NCBI GenBank assembly: GCA_002104895.1
Contig: MCFG01000027.1
Coordinates: 195,001 to 259,000 of the forward strand
DNA: 64,000 bases
Source: Anaeromyces robustus
Lineage: Eukaryota > Neocallimastigomycota > Neocallimastigomycetes > Neocallimastigales > Neocallimastigaceae
Direction: 5' to 3'
Positions 15,421 through 28,627 of the stretch are shown here, piece by piece. Every line of letters starts with the position of its first letter. The stretch's first letter is position 1. The notes under the pieces were generated by a model that saw only the letters and a program-made list of their open reading frames with translations, was not told the DNA's origin and did no database searches. Position numbers and translations under genes: made by a program.

Positions 15421-16256
15421 TTGTAAAAAAAATAACGTAAAAAATTATGTTGAAATATCAAAAAATATATATTTTTCTTTAAAACTTTGCTTGCAGATGA
15501 GTCAGTTTTATTTTTGAAAAAAAAAAAAAACTTATATATTTAAATTAGTTGTATTAACATTTTCTCTGAGATCTAAATAATTTTTTTTTTCATTTAATTA
15601 TTAGTGATTACTATTAGTTTTTTTTATCACGTTGAATTTCAATAGAAATCTTTATTAAATTTTATAATAAAAAATAAATAACATATCATTTAAAAGTTCA
15701 TTAGGATAAATTATATAAATAGTAAAATTTTAATTTTCAACTTGATAAATATATTTTCCCCTTCTGAAATCAAATTTTAAATTTTTTGATAAATTCCAAT
15801 TTTCTTTTGTCTTCTAAAAGTAATCCTTAGCAATTTGATGTCTAACAAATACTTTAGAGAAATCCATAAATTAATTTTCTTTGGACTAATATTTCATCAA
15901 TACTAATTCAAAGATCAAATTAATTCCATAATATTTAATTTAATATTTCATCAATATTAAAATTAAATATCGTTTTATTAATAATAATAGTATATGAATC
16001 CTTTTTTTTTTCATATATCTATATACTTTTCTTCTTTTAAAATAGTTACTTAAATAGTTTGATTAATAATATAACATATATATTATCATATATATTTTAA
16101 GAGGTCAAAGAATCGAATTATTTTTCTTAATTATAGAGGAACTAATATATATAATATATATACATTATATATTATAATTTTAACATGTTTAAGTGTGTCT
16201 ACTATTTTTTTATGACTTAAAACATTTTTTAATTTTAGTTTAAACAAGTTAATGAA

Positions 16257-16288
16257 AATATTATAGGTTTCCTGCTTCCTATAATATT
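16257..16288. repeat. Hairpin 1 with TTTCCTGCTT loop
   Basis: Perfect 11-bp stem (AATATTATAGG on the left arm) closing the ten-base loop TTTCCTGCTT. It is preceded by TTTAAACAAGTTAA and followed by TTTAACAACAGTTTAA. The same loop recurs at 16705-16714 on a different stem. Confidence 0.9.
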
Positions 16289-16691
16289 ACATTTAACAAC
16301 AGTTTAATTTAAAATTTAAAAATGTATGCCATTTGTATTTTAATTTTTTTATATTTAATGAATAAAAATATAATATAAAAAAATAAAAATCACCATAGAG
16401 AGAATAACATCTTTTAATTTAATTGTAATATAATTTTATATAGTATATTTTTATATTTGAAATAAATTTTGTAAATTGGTAAATTTATTTTTTTTTTTGA
16501 AACTATATATATAAAAAAATTATAATATAATTTCGATATAAATTTCATAAAAGAAAAATATAGAATGGAATTTTTATTTGAAATATTATATTTTTGCTGC
16601 AATAGAAGAACGTATATACTATATTTTTATATGAACTCTATGGTAAGAAAAGCATTTTAATTTTATTTTTTTTTTAAACCAGTTAAAAAAT

Positions 16692-16727
16692 GAATATTTA
16701 TTGGTTTCCTGCTTCCAATAAATATTC
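16692..16727. repeat. Hairpin 2 with TTTCCTGCTT loop
   Basis: Perfect 13-bp stem (GAATATTTATTGG on the left arm) closing the same TTTCCTGCTT loop as hairpin 1. The 5' flank is again TTTAAACCAGTTAA and the 3' flank contains TAAACAAGTT. Stem sequences differ between copies while pairing is kept. Confidence 0.9.
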
Positions 16728-17904
16728 CTATAAACAAGTTTTTTTTATATTCATAAAATTAAAAATATTATTAATACTGTAATAAATCTTTAGAGCTTAA
16801 TATCTAATACCTAAAAGCGATGTTTTACTCTATTTATAATTTTTTTATTTGTTCTTTTTTTTTTTTATTTATTTATTTATTTATTTTTTAATTATTTATT
16901 TTGTAATCATTTTGTATTATTTACAAATTATTGATTAAACTTTTTAATTTTTTTATTTTTTTAATAATTAACATTTAAATTACTTTGTATATATTGATGT
17001 CTATATAAATTATATATTAATACTTTTTTTGTACTACATTTTAAAAAAAAATAAATGAAAAAAATAATTAAATAAATTAAAAAATAAAAATTTAATAATT
17101 TGTAATATATTGAATTAGCCAATGATTTATTGATAATTTATACATTTATTGTTTTTTTTTTTCTATTTCCTTTTTTTAAAATTCTTTTTCTTTTTGTTTT
17201 TTTTTTTTTCCAAGGTTTTAAATAAGAAAAAAATTATATTTGTATACATTTCCAAGGTTTTAATATATATAATATTAATATAATATTTATAATATTTATA
17301 TATAATTTTAAGTTTGATTATTTCAAATTATTTCTAACATTTACATATATTATGAATAACATGGTACATTATTTATTAATTGATTATTTTGTATATAGTT
17401 ATAATAATAATTTTATTATTTATTTTAAAAATGTAATTGATTATAATACAAAATTATTAATAATTTTGTATATTTTTTTTTTATTTAAAAAAGTAAAATA
17501 AATATATTTATTAATATTAATTAAATTAAATTAAATTAAATTAAATTAAATTAAATTACATCATAATTTATAATTATAGAAATACTTATTATATTATCAG
17601 TAGAATAATTATAATTTGATTTTTGTTTTTAGTTAGTTAAATATTAAATAATTCCTTCAATTATTATTAAAGTAAATCCATCCATCCATCCTTCCATAAA
17701 TACATACAAATACAAATACATTCATACATACATAAATACATAAATATAAATACATACATTTATTTAGATATATAAACAAAAATAAATAAAAAATAAAAAC
17801 AATATAGAAAATATTATGAGAATACTTAATCATTTATTCCTACTAATATTTATTTATTTATTTATGTAAAATTATATTTTTATTTTTATTTTTTTTTAAT
17901 CTAA

Positions 17905-17943
<39 letters not shown>

Positions 17944-18250
17944 AATAGTTATATATAAAAAGGGAAAAATTAGAATAAAATAAAATAAAATAAAATAAAA
18001 TAAAATAAAATAAAATAAAACAATAAGAAAAAAAAAATAAATAAAAAAAAAGAGTATAATATCATAAAATAAAATAAATAATGTGTAATATAAAATATAA
18101 AGGCAATAAAAATTTAAGAACATTAAGATAATTTTTACCTTAAATACTTTTAATGATGCTATAAGTTGAAAATTTTATATTTATATATATATATATATGT
18201 ATATATATATTAATGAGGTCATGTCATATTTTCATTTCATCAAGTTTATA

Positions 18251-18306
<56 letters not shown>

Positions 18307-18892
18307 AAATAAATAATAAATAAATAAATAATATATAAATAATATTTCTATACTATTTATTTATTTTATTTATTCCCATTTCAATGTGTATTGTGTAGTG
18401 TGTAGTAAATAGATATTAATAGAAATAAATTTATAAAAAAAAATATTTGTATGGAATAAAGAGTAAAAAGTGAAAAAAAAAAAAAAGATTGATATAATTA
18501 CATAATTACGATTAATTATATATATATTTTTTATTTATCTTTATGAATAATTTTCATATAAAAAAATAGTAGGTAAAGTAAATTAACTGAAAAAAAAAGG
18601 GTTCAAATGTTATTTTTTATATATTTATTATTTATAAAATATATATTCAAATTGATAATAAATCAATAATTAATATAATTAATATTTAATAATAAATTAT
18701 ATATAATATATAATATATATAATTATATCTTTTATCTATCTATTTATTTGTTTATTTATTATATCTCTTGATTAAAACTATATATTACATATTTTCTTTA
18801 TGTAAATATGTAAATATGTAATATATAATTATAATTATTTTTTTTTTATTATTTACTATTATTTATTTATTTACTATTATTTATTTATTTAC

Positions 18893-18987
18893 TATTTACC
18901 TATTAATTATTTACTATTTATTATTTAATAATTATTAACTATTATTTATTATTAAATATTAAATAGTAAATAATTAATAGGTAAATA
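18893..18987. repeat. Long foldback around 18940
   Basis: Both ends read TATTTACCTATTAATTATTT on opposite strands, with about 28 bp of perfect stem, then a further imperfect stem towards the centre. It sits in TTTA repeats but has a unique stem sequence. Confidence 0.85.
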
Positions 18988-19129
18988 AATAAATAGGATA
19001 GGTAAATCAATAAATAAATCAATAAATAGTATAATATTATACTATTATACTAATTAAGGTCCATTTAATTGTATTAAAAAAAATGTTAAAAAAAAAAAAA
19101 ATTAAGCCACTAAATTTTGTTTTTGTTTC

Positions 19130-19560
19130 ATCAATGATTGAAATTCAAACCACTCTTGAAGCACTTTTCAAATAAAAAAATTTTTTTTGTTACACTTTTT
19201 ACGAGTTTTTTTTTTATTTGAAACTAATAGAACCATGGAAAATTTTGTATCTGAATTTTTAGGTGAAATATACTTAAAAAAAAAACAAAAAACAAAAAAC
19301 AACAAAAAACTTGAAATTCATAAATCTTATCTAATGGATTATTCCATGAGTGGATTGTTTTCATTAGAGTAGACAAAAAGATTATCATGATGAAAAGTAT
19401 TAGGATTTTATTGATTTAGATCAATTTTCAAGGTTTATTTTAATAAAGATATTAGAAAAAAGTTAAAGGAAGAATTAATAAAAATTATAAAATCTTAGGA
19501 AATAATACTCATAATGAAGTTATTGTATTAGATGGTCCACATGAAATTCATATTCAATAA
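19130..19560 (+). pseudogene. Degenerate gene relic
   Basis: Short coding-like pieces in changing frames: SMIEIQTTLEALFK then a stop; FETNRTMENFVSEFLGEIYL; IHKSYLMDYSMSGLFSLE then a stop; and near the end NTHNEVIVLDGPHEIHIQ followed by TAA. Codon choice resembles real genes in the window, but stops and frame changes break it repeatedly. The family is not recognised. It could also be a gene with introns I failed to place. Confidence 0.4.
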
Positions 19561-20563
19561 ATAAAAAAAAAATAGTATTGTTAAGAAGAGTAAAAGAATG
19601 TATAAAAATAAAATTCATAATAATTTTTTTTATATATTTTTTTCTTTCAATATCATCAATAATCTAAAATACTTTTTATTATTTTATTATAATGATAATA
19701 ATTCATTATTATATCATCATCCTTTTTTTTTTTTTTCACTATTGATTTTAATTTAAAACAAATTAAAAGTTTATTTAAAAATTGTATTAATAATTTATAT
19801 CTTTTTAAAAAAAAAGAAAATTAAAAATAGCAATTGATATTGAGATTAATTAGTATTTGTATTTATTATTATTGTTTTGTTTAAAAAGAATTTATTTTAA
19901 TATAAAATGAGAACAATAAATATTAATATAATTTTTATAATAATAAAATTATAAAAAAAAAGAGTTTTTTTAAAATATATATATATTTGATTATAATAGT
20001 ATTAATTCTTTTTATAAATTCTTTATATCATAATAATATAAAATTTTATTACAAAATTTTATTTATTTGTTTATTTTGTTTATTTTGTTTGTTTGTTTAT
20101 ATATATATATATATTTTTTTTTTTAAATATCTATAATTAAGTTTTAATACAAATAAAATCTATAATGTTATTGATAAAATAATTCTAGCTTAATGTCATA
20201 ATAAAAATTCAATGTTAAATTCGAATAAAGTAATTATACTATTGACTATTAGAATATAGATATGAACAAACAAATTTTATAGTGGATGACTGATATTTAT
20301 AAGATAGAAATTAGTTAATAATTAAAAATATTTATTTAGAAATATCTAAGAATGAAGGTTAGTAAAGAAGAAATCTTCATATGAATAATTATTTAAGAAT
20401 ATGTAATAAAATTAAATGTACTTATAAAACCTTCAATATATAAATATATTTAAAATATGAAACTTAAATTAAATCATATTTTATATTACAATAGTAAAAA
20501 TCTTTTTATTATTTTGAATATTATTATTATTATAATTATTATTGTTATTACTATTATTATTAC

Positions 20564-20599
<36 letters not shown>

Positions 20600-21082
20600 A
20601 TCTTTTTTTTGGAATAGAATATTTTATTAATTTTTTTTTATTTTTTTATGAATTAATTAGATAATAATAACATCAATAAATAAGAGAAAAAGAATTGTAT
20701 TATCAAAAACCTTTTTTTTTTTTGTATAGTAGTAGTAGATTAAATATTTTTTAATCTATTACTATATAAAAAGTGTTTTATTTACTTTAAAACTTTATTT
20801 ATTATTATTTTTATAAATAAAATATTTTATTTAAAAGGAAATAAGATTTAAGATAGAAATTAGAAATAGAATAAAATAATAAATTGATAGAAATATATAA
20901 TAATAGAAATATATAATATAATAATAGAAATATAATAATATAATATTAATATCTAATTATTTAATATTTATTTATTTTTAAAAAATATCTTTTTATTATT
21001 TTATTATATAGTTAATTAATTAAAAGATTATAAAATAATAAACTAAATTAACTAAAAATATTATATTTTATTTTTTTCTTTA

Positions 21083-21170
21083 TTATATATTATTAATTAT
21101 TAATATTATTATTATATATTATTAATTATTAATATTATTATTATATATTATTAATTATTAATATTATTAA
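21083..21170. repeat. Three-copy 29-bp tandem repeat
   Basis: The unit TATATATTATTAATTATTAA followed by TATTATTAT is repeated three times with little change and then grades into a TTA array. Confidence 0.85.
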
Positions 21171-21176
21171 TATTAA

Positions 21177-21210
<34 letters not shown>

Positions 21211-21688
21211 CTCTATATTCCTATTAATTACTAAGAATTCCATAAAATATTTGTTTGTTAGTTTTATATTATTATTTTAATTAATAATTAACTAATAAAT
21301 TAGAATTAAATATTTTAATATTATAATTGTAATAATTGTTCAATAATTATTATTTATTATTATTATTATTATTTATTATTAACTATTCTAATTATTATTA
21401 ACTTTTTGTATGTTTTGTTATGTTGTGTTGTGTTAATCTTATTAAATATTATTTTATTTAACTATAAAGAATATGAAATAAAACAAAAAAAAATTCATTA
21501 TTTTTTTCCATGTGTTAAAAAAAACTTTTTTTTTTATTTTCATGTAGTACATAAAACATTTTTTTAAAAATCTTTTATTTATTTAATTCATTCATTCATT
21601 CATTTAATTAATTAATTAATTAATTCATTTATTTAATTATTATTTATTTATTTATTTAATTAATTTGTTTATTTAATTATTTATTTAG

Positions 21689-21719
<31 letters not shown>

Positions 21720-21882
21720 TTTTAAATTAAATTTATTGATACTTAAAATTTCCATAAAAGTAAATTTTAAAACAAATTTATAACATTTTGTGTAATGTAA
21801 CATATTGTAATATATTGTAATAAATTATTAAGCTTGTACTAATAATTAAAACAATTTTTAAAATAATCGTTGAAATTAATTA

Positions 21883-21913
<31 letters not shown>

Positions 21914-22805
21914 GGATTAATATTATTATTGTTATTATCTAAAAAAATAATATTCCACTAAATAAATAAAAAAAGATGAATAATATTCTAAAAAGTATTA
22001 TAATAATAAGTATAATAATAATTAAAATAATAATAATAATATTACTATAAAATTCTTCTAAAAAGTATAATAATAATAATAATAATCCATTTTATTAGTT
22101 TATTAGTTTATTTATTTATTTATTATTAAAGAAGAAAAAGAAAAATAGATTTAAAATATTGAATTGTCAAAATTTCTAAAAAAAAAAAAAGTTTATAATA
22201 TAATAAAATAAAATTATTATTTTTTTTTGGTTGTTTTTGTTTTTCATTTATTAATTTATTTTTAATTAATTATTAAAATTCTCCCTCTTCTCAAACTTTA
22301 TTTTATAATAAAATAAATTTTGTGATTGCCAAATCTTTCTAAAAATTATTGGTTGAAAAAATTGCTTTTATTTTATACGAAAAGGCAATGAATCAGAGGG
22401 AATAACGAACAAAAAATCAAATTGAATAACAAATAAAATAAACAAACAAAAAAACAAATAAATAGATTGAATAATAAATTTCTGAATAATAATAATTTTC
22501 TGAATAGAATATTAAAATAATACTAATAATACTAATAATACTAATAATAAAATAATATTAATATTAAATAATAATATTAAAATATTAAAATATTAATAAT
22601 AAAATAATTTCTCAAAAAATTTAAAAATTAAAATAAAATAAATTAAAAAAAAAAAAATTTTTTTTTTAATTTAATTAAAAAATAATAATTAAATTAAAAA
22701 GATAAAATACAAATTTAAAAAAATAAAAAAATGCTATTGTTCAAAAAATTTAAAAAAAAAAAAAAATCATCCCATGAAAAAAAAAAAAAAAAACAATTAA
22801 AACAA

Positions 22806-22864
<59 letters not shown>

Positions 22865-22970
22865 ATTAAATAATAAATAAATAAATAATAAATAAATTAA
22901 ATAATAAATAAATAAATAAATATGTAACAAATAAATAAATAAATAAATAAATAATAAATAAAGTTTTTTT
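22806..22970. repeat. AAAT tetranucleotide arrays
   Basis: Long AAAT runs with occasional AATTAAATAAT interruptions. Open frames reading through it are Tyr/Leu/Ile artefacts. Confidence 0.9.
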
Positions 22971-23185
22971 TCTTGTTTTCTTGTTTTCTTGTTTTCATTT
23001 CCTTTTTACATAAATAATTATAATAATTAATAACAATATTTATATGAGTTTTATGACAAATAGAATGGAAAATAATTAATCGTACATTATGTATTATAAT
23101 TATAATTATAATAATACTTAATAACTTTATTTTTTTTTTTTTAGGTACACTGTCACACCTAAACCATAATTTATTTAAACTAAAA

Positions 23186-23261
<76 letters not shown>

Positions 23262-23545
23262 ATTATGATGAAATGAAACAAAAGAAAAACGAAAAAAAAA
23301 AAAAGAAAAAAAGAAAAAAAGAAAAAAATGAAAAAGTGGGGAAAATTTTAAGTAAGGAATAAAAAAGAAAGAAAAAAAACAAATGAATTAAAAGTTAATT
23401 AATATTGAATAATAAATTATAATAAATATTATATTATTTATTTGATAGATTGTAAAACTTATTTATGACTTCTTTACCTATCCAAATAGATGATTGGTAT
23501 TAAAATGTGTTAAATATGAATGAATACCTTTTTTTTTTTACTTCA

Positions 23546-23661
<116 letters not shown>

Positions 23662-24159
23662 AAAAAAAAACAAAAGCAAATTGACTTTTTTTTTTTTTTT
23701 TTTAAAAAAATAAATTAAAATTAAAAAAACAAAAATTAAAAATTAAAAACAATTGTTTTATTTCCTATTTTATTTCCTATTTCCTTTTTTTCCTTTTTTT
23801 TTTTTTTCTTATTATTATTATTATTTATTATTATTATTAATATATAAAAATAAATTTTGTAATAATGAATTTATTATTTAATAATAAATTAAATTAAAAA
23901 AAAATGTAAATATTCTTTTTATTATTATTTTTATTGATTATTCTTATATTCATTCATTTATTATTTATTATTTATTTTTCTATATATATATACATTTTAC
24001 TTATTAAATATCTTTTATATATTAAATAAAATTTTTAATATAAAATGATAAAATGATAAAGATAAACTTAATAAATCTTTTTTTATTATATATTAAATAA
24101 AATATTATTTATTTATTAGATTTATTAAGTAAGTAAATGAAAAAAAAAAAAAAAAAAAG

Positions 24160-24183
24160 TATATAAAAAAAGATTTTTCCGTA
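24160..24183 (+). promoter_or_regulatory. Promoter block shared by the two dockerin paralogues
   Basis: TATA-like GTATATAAA followed by AAAGATTTTTCCG. The same arrangement recurs at 28146-28170 ahead of the second paralogue, each about 400-480 bp before its ATG and followed by a long T run. Conservation between paralogues in otherwise diverged flanks suggests a regulatory role; this is inference. Confidence 0.4.
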
Positions 24184-24580
24184 CAAAAAAAAATTTTTTT
24201 TTTTTTTACTCTTTACACACATAATTATAAAAAAAAAAAACTGAATAATCCTATATTTATAAATATTAATATTAACATTATTAATATTTATTAGAAAGTA
24301 TTATATTACTAAAAAAAAATTTAAAAAAAAACTTATATTATATTATTATTCAATTATTTGATAATATTAATAAAAGTATTAGTTTTACATACTGAATACA
24401 ACAAAAATAAAAATAAAAATAAAATAAAATTATATAATAAAACTAGTATTATTCAAATAAACCAAAAAAAAAAAAAAGAAAAAAATAAAAAACTAAATTT
24501 AAAATTAAAAAGCAGTAAAAATTTTATAAAGTAAAATATATTTTTAATATTTCAAGTACGAAAAAAATCAAGAAAAAAAA

Positions 24581-26634
24581 ATGGGTATAATTAAGACATC
24601 AACTTTGATTACACTTTGTAAGTATTCTATGTAATATATTGTATATAATAAAGTTATAATCTATAAATAATTGTAGTATTTATATAATAATAATAAAAAC
24701 AACAACAACGATAAAATAAAATACTAAAATACAATTTATTCTAATTGTTATATTTATTATAATTATTAATAAATACTTATTATTTATATCACAAATAATA
24801 TGAAATAAAATATATTAAAATAAAAAAAAAATTATACTTTTTTAATAAAGTTATAAGTAGTGTTCTTGTAAAAGGTAAAAATTGTCCAAGACAAGGTGAA
24901 TATAAATGTTGTGAAAGTTGTAATGTAGTTTATACTGATTTCCAAAAATGGGGTTATGAAGATAATGAATGGTGTTCTATTCCTTATTCATGTGATAATG
25001 ATGGTAATGAATCCAATATAGGAAATGGAATGCCAAAATGTGCTGGACCTTATATGCCTTGTGGTGGAACAGAACATCAAGATGCTCCAAATTGTTGTGT
25101 TCCAAATTATATTTGTTCTACTTCAAATTCAAAATATCATCAATGTATTCCAAAAGATTTATTTGATGATGATGATGATGATGATGATGATTATCCAACA
25201 ACTACTTCAACTTCTTTAACTACTACTACTACTTCAACTACTACTACTATTCCAACTACTACTACTATTCCAACTACTACTACTATTCCAACTACTACTA
25301 CAACTACAACTTCAACTACTACTTCAGTAGTTTCACCAACTTGTACTTCTATAACCTCTGATTATAATCCATGTGGTGGTAAAGCTTATCCAGATGCTTC
25401 ACCATGTTGTGCTGAAGGTTCTGTATGCGTTTATCATAATGAATCTCTTTCTCTTTGTATTCCTGAAGGTGATATTACGGAAGAACCAACTTATAATGAA
25501 GAACCTATTGATATTACCACTACTACCACTACCACTACTACCACTATTCCTACTACTACGCCTACTCCTACCACCACTACCACCACTATTCCTACTACTA
25601 CACCTACTACCACTACCACCACTATTCCTACTACTACACCTACTATTCCTACCACCACTACTACCACTACCAGTATTCCTACTACTACAAAAACAACTAC
25701 AACAACAACTAAAAAAACAACTACAACAACAACAGTTAAAACTACTACAACTACTACTACAACTACAACTAATAAACCACAATCAACGAAATGTGGTAGT
25801 GTATTTGAAATGTGTGCTCCACAATTTCCAGATGCCCCAGATTGTTGTCAACCAGGTCTTATATGTACTAATGAATTAACAGAACTTTATCAATGTGTAC
25901 CAGAATACCTTCTTAATAAAACTTCTACTTCTACTTCTACTACAACAACAACTACAACAACTACTACTTCTAAAAAACCAACTACAACAACTACCACTAC
26001 CAAAAAACCAACTACTACAACTACCACTACTACTACTACTACTTCTAAAAAACCAACTACTACAACTACTACTACAAAGAAAACAACAACTACTACAAAG
26101 AAAACTACTACTACTACAAAGAAAACTACAAAGAGAACTACTACCACTACTACTACTACAAAGAAAACAACAAAGAGAACTACTACAACTACCACTACTA
26201 CTAAGAAAACTACAAAAAGAACTACTACAACTACCACTACTACTAAGAAAACTACAAAGAGAACTACTACAACAACCACTACTACTACAAAGAAAACAAC
26301 AACAACAACTAAGAATACTCAACCAACCGATGATTCTAAATGTGCTGAACCCTATCAACCATGTGGTGGTATATACTATCAAAATTCACCAAAATGTTGT
26401 AAATCTGGTTCTACCTGTGTCAAAAATGATCCAAACTTCTATCAATGTATTCCAGATTATCAATTAAATCCAGGAAATAATGATAATGATAGTCAATGTG
26501 CTAAAGTTTATAATGTTTGTGGTGGTACCAATTATCCAAATGCTCCAAAATGTTGTGAATCTGGTTCTACCTGTGTAGCTTTCAGTTCTATGCATCATGA
26601 ATGTATTCCAAATGGTGCCTTAGTAAATTTATAA
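24581..26634 (+). CDS. Secreted dockerin protein with five CBM1-like modules (paralogue 1)
   Basis: Exons 24581-24617 and 24851-26634 (phase-1 intron inside the signal-peptide codons) give 606 aa. The start MGIIKTSTLITLFISSVLVKG is a signal peptide. Residues about 24-60 form a fungal dockerin-like domain (C..QGEYKCC ... WGYEDNEWCSIPYSC), the module that binds scaffoldin in fungal cellulosomes. Five six-cysteine modules start near residues 76, 177, 327, 510 and 562, with the pattern C...Y..CGG....AP.CC..G..C.......QCIP; this fits CBM1-type cellulose-binding modules, although some aromatic positions vary. Thr-rich linkers (Thr/Pro/Ile, later Thr/Lys/Arg) separate them and are probably heavily O-glycosylated. 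No catalytic domain is present. It may anchor the complex or the cell to fibre. The CBM1 assignment is probable; a scaffoldin-type repeat is an alternative. Confidence 0.85.
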
Positions 26635-27110
26635 ACATTTTAATGAAATGAAAGAAAAAAACAAAAACAAAAAAAAAAAAAAAAAAACAAATTTTTTTAT
26701 TTTTTTTTTATAATTTAATTTTAATTTAATTTATTATTTAAAGAAAAAATAAAAATTAATAATATCAATAAGATAATTAATAATTAATAATACCATAATA
26801 AATAATTATAATAATAATAATAATAATAAAAAAAATAAAAAAAAAAAAGATAAAATAGATATAAAATAATAATATAAGTAAAATAAAAATAATATAATAT
26901 AATAAATGTAATATAATGTAATATAGTATTATAAGTAAAAAAAAATAAAATAATAAAAAAAAAAATAAAATAAAAAATAATTATAAAAAATAAAAATAAA
27001 ACAGAGAATATTTATATATAAAATAAATTTTTAAATAAAATTTTACCTTCATATGAAAATTGCATTTTATTATTATAATTGTTTTTCTTTATTTTTGTTA
27101 AGAATTCTTT

Positions 27111-27151
<41 letters not shown>

Positions 27152-27295
27152 TTTTAATTATTATTGTAATTTTTTTTTTTTTATATATTTTATAATATAT
27201 TAAAAAATACAATAAAAAGAAAACAAAAATTTTAATAATTAATAATAATAATAATAATATAAATATAATAAACACAAAAAGAATAAATCAACAAG

Positions 27296-27346
<51 letters not shown>

Positions 27347-27351
27347 AAAAA

Positions 27352-27384
<33 letters not shown>

Positions 27385-27573
27385 AAATAAATATTTAAAT
27401 AAATAAATAATTAATTAATTAATTAATTAAAAATAAATAAATAAATAAATAAATAATTAAATAAATATTTAAATAAATAAATATATTTATTAAAATTATT
27501 ATTATATTATATGGTATTATATAAAGTACAGTTGGATATTTTCATAATTGAATCATTGAATAATAATTATATA

Positions 27574-27602
<29 letters not shown>

Positions 27603-27607
<5 letters not shown>

Positions 27608-27694
27608 AAAGTTTCAATCTATTCTTAATTATAATTTGTAATTTGTTTGTATTCCTATTATTCATAATATCACACAAAGTCATCCAAGTCATAA
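27603..27694 (+). repeat. 92-bp direct repeat, copy 1
   Basis: Begins TTAATAAAGTTTCAATC and ends CATCCAAGTCATAA. Copy 2 is at 27849-27940; I find one difference (TTTGTAATTT versus TTTATAATTT). The spacer is about 154 bp of AT-rich DNA. Confidence 0.95.
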
Positions 27695-27848
27695 ATAAAA
27701 ACTAAATATTAATAAATAAATAATAAATAATTAATAAATAATAAAAGGCATCTTTAACATTGACTATCAAAACTCTTTAACAAAAAAAAAATAATATTAA
27801 AAAAAAAATTATATTTAAATATTTAAAAAAAAAAATTTTTTTTTTTAA

Positions 27849-27940
27849 TTAATAAAGTTTCAATCTATTCTTAATTATAATTTATAATTTGTTTGTATTC
27901 CTATTATTCATAATATCACACAAAGTCATCCAAGTCATAA
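27849..27940 (+). repeat. 92-bp direct repeat, copy 2
   Basis: Near-identical partner of 27603-27694 in the same orientation. High identity in non-coding AT-rich DNA implies a recent duplication. Confidence 0.95.
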
Positions 27941-28145
27941 TTTAAAAAGTAATAATAATAAAACTGTAAATCTTATTATTAAATTTAAATTTAATTATTA
28001 AATATTAAAATATTAACTATTTTTTATATTAAATACTTTTTTATATTAAAAAAAAAAAAAATTAAATCATTAATTATATTTTAATAAATGAAAAAAAAAA
28101 AAAAAAAAAAAAATTAATCATTAAATATTATAAAAATAAAAAAAA

Positions 28146-28170
28146 GTATAAAATAAAAGATTTTTCCGCA
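28146..28170 (+). promoter_or_regulatory. Promoter block of the second dockerin paralogue
   Basis: GTATAAAATAAAAGATTTTTCCG matches the block at 24160 in front of paralogue 1 (shared AAAGATTTTTCCG after a TATA-like box) and is likewise followed by an A run and then a T run. Confidence 0.4.
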
Positions 28171-28627
28171 AGAAAGAAATAAAGAAAAAAAAATTTTTTT
28201 TTTTTTTTAAGATAATAAAAGTAAATGTAAATATGTTAAATAATTTATAATATAATATTTATTATAAATAGCTGTAATAAATTTTTATTTGTAATATATG
28301 TAATAATAATAAAAAGTATTATTATAGTTATATAACACTAAATAAAAAAAAGGAAATTTGTAACTATTATATATTAATATAAAATAATATAATATTACAA
28401 TAATTATTAAAATATATATATATATAATCTTTTGTTACATATTAAATTAACTAAAAGTAAATAAAATCATTGTAAGCAAAATTAAAACAAAAAATTAAAA
28501 AAATTTAAAAAAATAAATAAATAAATAAATTAGTAAATTATAAAGAAGTAAATAAATAAAATTAGAAAATTATATAAAAATTAGATAATTAAAAAATAAA
28601 AAATTATAAATTTATAATTATATAAAT

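Larger units (their letters stand above)
26635..28627. other. Intergenic region between the dockerin paralogues
   Basis: Contains A/T homopolymers, an AAAT array (27296-27480), a 92-bp direct repeat (27603-27694 and 27849-27940) and the promoter block of paralogue 2 (28146-28170). I see no gene. Confidence 0.8.

Noticed and set aside
25399-26382. Minus-strand Ser/Gly/Cys-rich and Val-rich ORFs opposite the dockerin gene
   Set aside because: Shadows of ACN threonine codons on the coding strand. The same holds for the minus ORFs at 29096-31423 opposite the second paralogue.
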